Positions 60,972 to 64,000 of a stretch of 64,000 nt of DNA are shown in pieces (the first letter of the stretch is position 1; the number at the start of each line of letters is the position of its first letter). The position numbers and the translations under genes are program-made. The notes under the pieces are model-generated. The model searched no databases, was not told the origin of the DNA, and saw only the letters and a program-made list of their open reading frames with translations. The stretch is from JAOTZA01 sp965224065 (GTDB lineage Bacteria; Acidobacteriota; Thermoanaerobaculia; Multivoradales; JAHEKO01). The stretch spans positions 1,240,001 through 1,304,000 of the forward strand of contig CBDCYF010000005.1 of NCBI GenBank assembly GCA_965224065.1, read 5' to 3'.

Positions 60972-63185
60972 TCACTCCAGATAGCCGAGCGCTCGAAGGT
61001 CTTTTCGCGTCCGTTCATCGAGGATTGCATCCTCGACTTCGAGCGGCTGGGCTCGATCGATCTCACGCTCGATCGCTACTCGCAAGACTTCAGCCAAAAT
61101 CGGGTTCTCGGAGCGGCGGTCGGTACGTTCCATCGGGTCGTCTCGCCAATTCAACAACCAACGAACAGTTCGCTCTTCCTCTAACCGCTCAATGAGCTTC
61201 CAACCGCCGTCGAGGACCCCCCGTGTGTCGCGGCCGTAGCGCGAAGTATGGACGAAGAGTGGTCGCTGCGGTCCGGAGGCGTCCTTCCCCGAAGCTACGG
61301 GTACCAGGCTGCTGCCTACCAGCGCCCGCGGCTCGAGACCGAGATAGTCCAGGACGGTCGGCAGCAGGTCGATGTGTTGTGCCAAGCGGCCGACCCGTAC
61401 GCCGTGAGTCTGACCCGGCAACTTCAGGATCAAGGGTACGTGGAGCGTGGGCGGAAAGAGGTTGGAACCGTGGGCCCAGGCCCCGTGTTCGAAAAACTCC
61501 TCACCATGATCGGACAGAAAAACAATAAAAGAGTCCCCGTAGAGTCCCTCTCGCTCGAGCACTCTCAGAGTCTCTCCGAACGCAGCGTCGTTTTGTGCGA
61601 CCAGTGCGTCGTAGAGAGCCAGCAACTGCTCCACCACCGACTGGGTCGGGTCCCAGCGATGGCGTTTCGGATTCGCCCGAATCGCCTCGTACATCTCCTC
61701 GGCACCCGGCGCGAAACGGCGCCGGAACTCCTTCTCCGGGAGATAGGGATCGTGCGGGTCGATCGTGTGGAGATAGAGAAAGAACGGCCGAGATCGATCG
61801 CGCGTCGCCAGCCACGACCGCGTCTCTTCCAGAACCCGGCGGGCGCTCCTCGCTTCCTTTGTTCCTTGGTTCGGGCCGATCCATTGGACATCGTCGAATC
61901 CTTGATCCAACCCCCATTTCTCGCCGACGTACCCGTTGACGATGATCGAAGAAGTCGCGTAGCCCTCCGCCTGCAGGATCTCGGCAAGGGTCAACGCCTC
62001 CGGAGGAAGCTTGATCGACGGATGGACCACTCCGTGAGCAGGGGGCCACAGGCCGGTGAAAACCGACGCCACAGACGGCAGCGTCCAGGTCGCCTGGGCG
62101 CGCGCGTTCTCGAAGAGCGTCGCTCCGGAAGCAAATCGATCGATGTTGGGCGAGACGTCACCGGCATGGCCGTACGCCCCGAGTCGATCGGCTCGAAGGG
62201 TGTCGACAAGATAAAAGACGATGTTGGGCCGGGGACCGGTATGGGCGGAAGACGAGATCCCGCGCCGGCTTGACGGGACCGGGGCCGGAGATACGACAGC
62301 CGCTCCCTCCATCAAAATCCCTCCCGGTTGCTCGCCCGAGTCGGACCTGCCACCGGCTCCGACCGCCACCAGCGAAAGTCGCACCGCTCGCTCGGTCACG
62401 CCGCCCAGCGGAAGCTCAAAGGAACCACCGGCCGCCGGCGAAACAAGGCGGCGTTCAGACTCGCCGTCAGTCGCGACATGAACCGAGAGGCTCGTCGGCG
62501 CGGAGCCGACCTGCTCCCAGGCCTCCGCCCGAAACGAGGCCCCGGGGCCGACCTTCAAATAAAAAGCGGCCTGCGAGCCCAGGGGCAGAAACAGACGTCC
62601 TTGCCGATCAACCCTCGGGTCCGTCTGGCACCGCGTCAACCCATCGAATGAAAGTTGATACCACGCCATCGCGATCGTCGGCCGCTCGCCGACGCTGGGC
62701 ACAGATGCCGCCGAATCGACTCGGTCATACAACAGCGACAGACGGTTCTCGCCGCGCTCCAGAAGCTCGCCCGATACCGGAACGACATATTCGACCAAAC
62801 CCGTACCGACCTTCACCTCGTCCACCGGCTGACCGTTCACCTCGATCGCCACCTGACGCGCTGCCTTCTTACCCGGAGCAGCGAGACCCTCCAGCCGAAG
62901 AACGAGATCGCGCTTCTCGAGAACCGTGAAAACGATATCCGAGCGTGGTCGCGTCCCCCACCGGAACGTGCGGTTACGCCCCCGGTCCACCTCGCCGTAC
63001 GACCAGCCGTCTCCCAGAGTGCCTTCGAAACCGTCCGTTCCGATCACAAGTTCGGCCGATTCGCACGCGACGCGGGAATAGGAGAACTCCTCGGTCAGAT
63101 CGTAGACCGTCGCCGAGGGCCGCGCTACACAATTGGACAGCGCGGCGAATACTGCAACCACGCAAGCGGCGCCGGCTCGCTTCAC
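60972..63185 (-). CDS. sulfatase-like hydrolase/transferase lipoprotein, no formylglycine cysteine
   Basis: A 737-residue envelope protein. The N-terminus (VVAVFAALSNC) has a lipobox-like end. Residues about 25-300 form a beta-rich accessory region. The alkaline-phosphatase-superfamily domain follows: IVFYLVDTLRADRLGAYGH (metal site), TWTLPSVASVFTG, LYLHTIDPHDPYLP and VFLSDHGEEFFEHG. At the sulfatase C/S-x-P-x-R position it reads T368-L-P-S-V, so no formylglycine can form. A threonine nucleophile implies phosphatase- or phosphoethanolamine transferase-like chemistry. TAAACT ends six bases before GTG 63185. Confidence 0.85.
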   Translation of the reverse strand: MKRAGAACVVAVFAALSNCVARPSATVYDLTEEFSYSRVACESAELVIGTDGFEGTLGDGWSYGEVDRGRNRTFRWGTRPRSDIVFTVLEKRDLVLRLEGLAAPGKKAARQVAIEVNGQPVDEVKVGTGLVEYVVPVSGELLERGENRLSLLYDRVDSAASVPSVGERPTIAMAWYQLSFDGLTRCQTDPRVDRQGRLFLPLGSQAAFYLKVGPGASFRAEAWEQVGSAPTSLSVHVATDGESERRLVSPAAGGSFELPLGGVTERAVRLSLVAVGAGGRSDSGEQPGGILMEGAAVVSPAPVPSSRRGISSSAHTGPRPNIVFYLVDTLRADRLGAYGHAGDVSPNIDRFASGATLFENARAQATWTLPSVASVFTGLWPPAHGVVHPSIKLPPEALTLAEILQAEGYATSSIIVNGYVGEKWGLDQGFDDVQWIGPNQGTKEARSARRVLEETRSWLATRDRSRPFFLYLHTIDPHDPYLPEKEFRRRFAPGAEEMYEAIRANPKRHRWDPTQSVVEQLLALYDALVAQNDAAFGETLRVLEREGLYGDSFIVFLSDHGEEFFEHGAWAHGSNLFPPTLHVPLILKLPGQTHGVRVGRLAQHIDLLPTVLDYLGLEPRALVGSSLVPVASGKDASGPQRPLFVHTSRYGRDTRGVLDGGWKLIERLEEERTVRWLLNWRDDPMERTDRRSENPILAEVLRVAIEREIDRAQPLEVEDAILDERTRKDLRALGYLE

Positions 63186-63274
63186 CCGCGAAGTTTAGTC
63201 CGCGGCGGCCGAGGGGACCAATGAGACCGCCGTGGCGCGGACGGAGCGACGAGCGCCTGCCTCAAGCCAGAAAA

Positions 63275-63350
63275 TGGCGCGCCGTCAGGGACTCGAACCC
63301 CGAACCGCCAGATCCGAAGTCTGGTGCTCTATCCATTGAGCTAACGGCGC
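63275..63350 (-). tRNA. tRNA-Arg (anticodon UCG), CCA encoded
   Basis: On the minus strand the acceptor GCGCCGT pairs with ACGGCGC, and discriminator G is followed by encoded CCA. The D arm contains TAGCTCAATGGATAGAGC. The anticodon stem CCAGA/TCTGG encloses the loop CTTCGGA with anticodon TCG, reading CGA. The T arm includes GGGGTTCGAGTCCC. All canonical features are present in 76 bases. Confidence 0.95.
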
Positions 63351-63434
63351 TCGGGCCGAAACCCTATGTCAAACCGGATCGCCGTTACAAATTTCATTTT
63401 GCCCTTCGGCCTCTGTCGTTTAGGCTGAGGCATC

Positions 63435-64000
63435 GTGAAACAGGAGCGCCGACTCCACCCACGCTTGAGTCTTCCGCTCGAGAGCCATTACTGCCTGGAC
63501 GGCGACGACGAAGAGCGGGCCGCGACCATTCTCAATTTGAGTGCCGGCGGTGCCGCGCTCGAGGTAGTGCGCGAGCTGGCGGTCGGCGCACATCTCGACT
63601 TTCGCTTTCTGCTCCCCGCCAGCGGCGAAAACCCCTCGACACCGATCCTGGCGCGCGCGGAGGTGGTCCGCACGGAACGGACAGGAGAACGCGATGACGG
63701 CTCCGGCTTTGTGGCGGGCCTCAAGTTTGTGGAGCTGGGAGAGGACAGTTTCCGCAAGATCCAGCAGTTCGTCTACGCGCGCCTGACGAAGGGCCGGCCC
63801 GCCCCGAAGACGTTAGCCGGGCGCCAAACCGGGCGGGCCGCAGAGCCGCCGAAACACCCCATCGAGTCACCCGCCGAGAGCGAGACCGGCAAGCTACGGC
63901 GGGAGCTGGCGCGCCGGACACGGGAGTTTGCGGCGCGGGAAGAACGGCTCAAACAGCAGATCATCGAGCTGACCAACCGGGAGGTTCATCATCAAGATCG
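63435..64000 (+). CDS. PilZ-domain protein with coiled-coil, 3' end outside the window
   Basis: GTG 63435 follows TAGGCT by eight bases. The first 115 residues are PilZ-like: KQERRLHPRLSLPLESHYC (RxxxR) and ILNLSAGGAALEVV (N-x-S-x-x-G), then FVAGLKFVELGEDSFRKI. From about residue 150 a charged heptad region begins (KLRRELARRTREFAAREERL) and continues past the window end. The architecture is the same as the start of the large PilZ/coiled-coil gene at 47694, suggesting paralogues. Confidence 0.85.
   Translation, partial: MKQERRLHPRLSLPLESHYCLDGDDEERAATILNLSAGGAALEVVRELAVGAHLDFRFLLPASGENPSTPILARAEVVRTERTGERDDGSGFVAGLKFVELGEDSFRKIQQFVYARLTKGRPAPKTLAGRQTGRAAEPPKHPIESPAESETGKLRRELARRTREFAAREERLKQQIIELTNREVHHQD

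Overview
The window looks like a chromosomal segment of a high-GC, Gram-negative bacterium. LpxD points to lipid A. Many lipoprotein and Sec signals are visible. A VWFA-related domain typical of Acidobacteria (54064-55188) and Rhs proteins carrying the 'LDYMHARY' variant of the core motif fit Acidobacteriota, probably Thermoanaerobaculia or a relative. That placement is inference. No 16S gene is present.

Layout. 1-6.9 kb: end of a 5'-nucleotidase, an SDR oxidoreductase, two TPM-domain membrane proteins, a secreted amidohydrolase, purE and lpxD. 6.9-13.5 kb: small membrane and zinc-ribbon proteins, a tandem PilZ protein, a methyltransferase-like membrane protein, a cation/proton antiporter and two secreted proteins. 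13.5-18.6 kb: thioesterase, then a coupled ABC ATPase / FtsX-type permease / AttH-like lipocalin operon. 18.6-21.3 kb: glycosyltransferase / nucleosidase-like / SPL-family radical SAM operon. 21.4-31.8 kb: GNAT, DUF488, a secreted sugar dehydrogenase, then a long minus-strand run (cyclase, TPP enzyme, thioesterase, MscS, P5C dehydrogenase, DUF423, a small protein and bacilliredoxin).

32.0-40.4 kb is the accessory island. It holds a secreted 1731-residue Rhs protein with its C-terminal tip and putative immunity gene, followed by two displaced Rhs tip/immunity cassettes. Each cassette is headed by a copy of the same core-end repeat. The second tip homologue is broken by one extra base in a six-base homopolymer. 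DNA here is visibly less GC-rich than its surroundings.

40.4-50.8 kb: a 73-bp tandem repeat, a DJ-1/PfpI lipoprotein, a PilZ-AMIN fusion, a carboxymuconolactone decarboxylase/AhpD-like gene, a 188-bp palindromic element, adenine deaminase, a KAS III enzyme and a giant PilZ/coiled-coil protein. The AhpD-like gene has a TGA codon at its second active-site cysteine, followed by a textbook bacterial SECIS-type hairpin. It is best read as a CxxU selenoprotein and is my leading finding. 50.8-64 kb: RRM protein with an apparent ATT start, a putative outer-membrane protein, HAD 5'-nucleotidase, VWFA-related protein, TPR proteins, an ECF sigma / anti-sigma / membrane protein operon, a sulfatase-like protein, tRNA-Arg(UCG) and the start of another PilZ protein.

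Two themes cut across the window. PilZ-type proteins are over-represented (four genes). Many first genes of transcription units have a TAnnnT-like box 6-10 bases before the start codon and no Shine-Dalgarno sequence, which suggests widespread leaderless transcripts.
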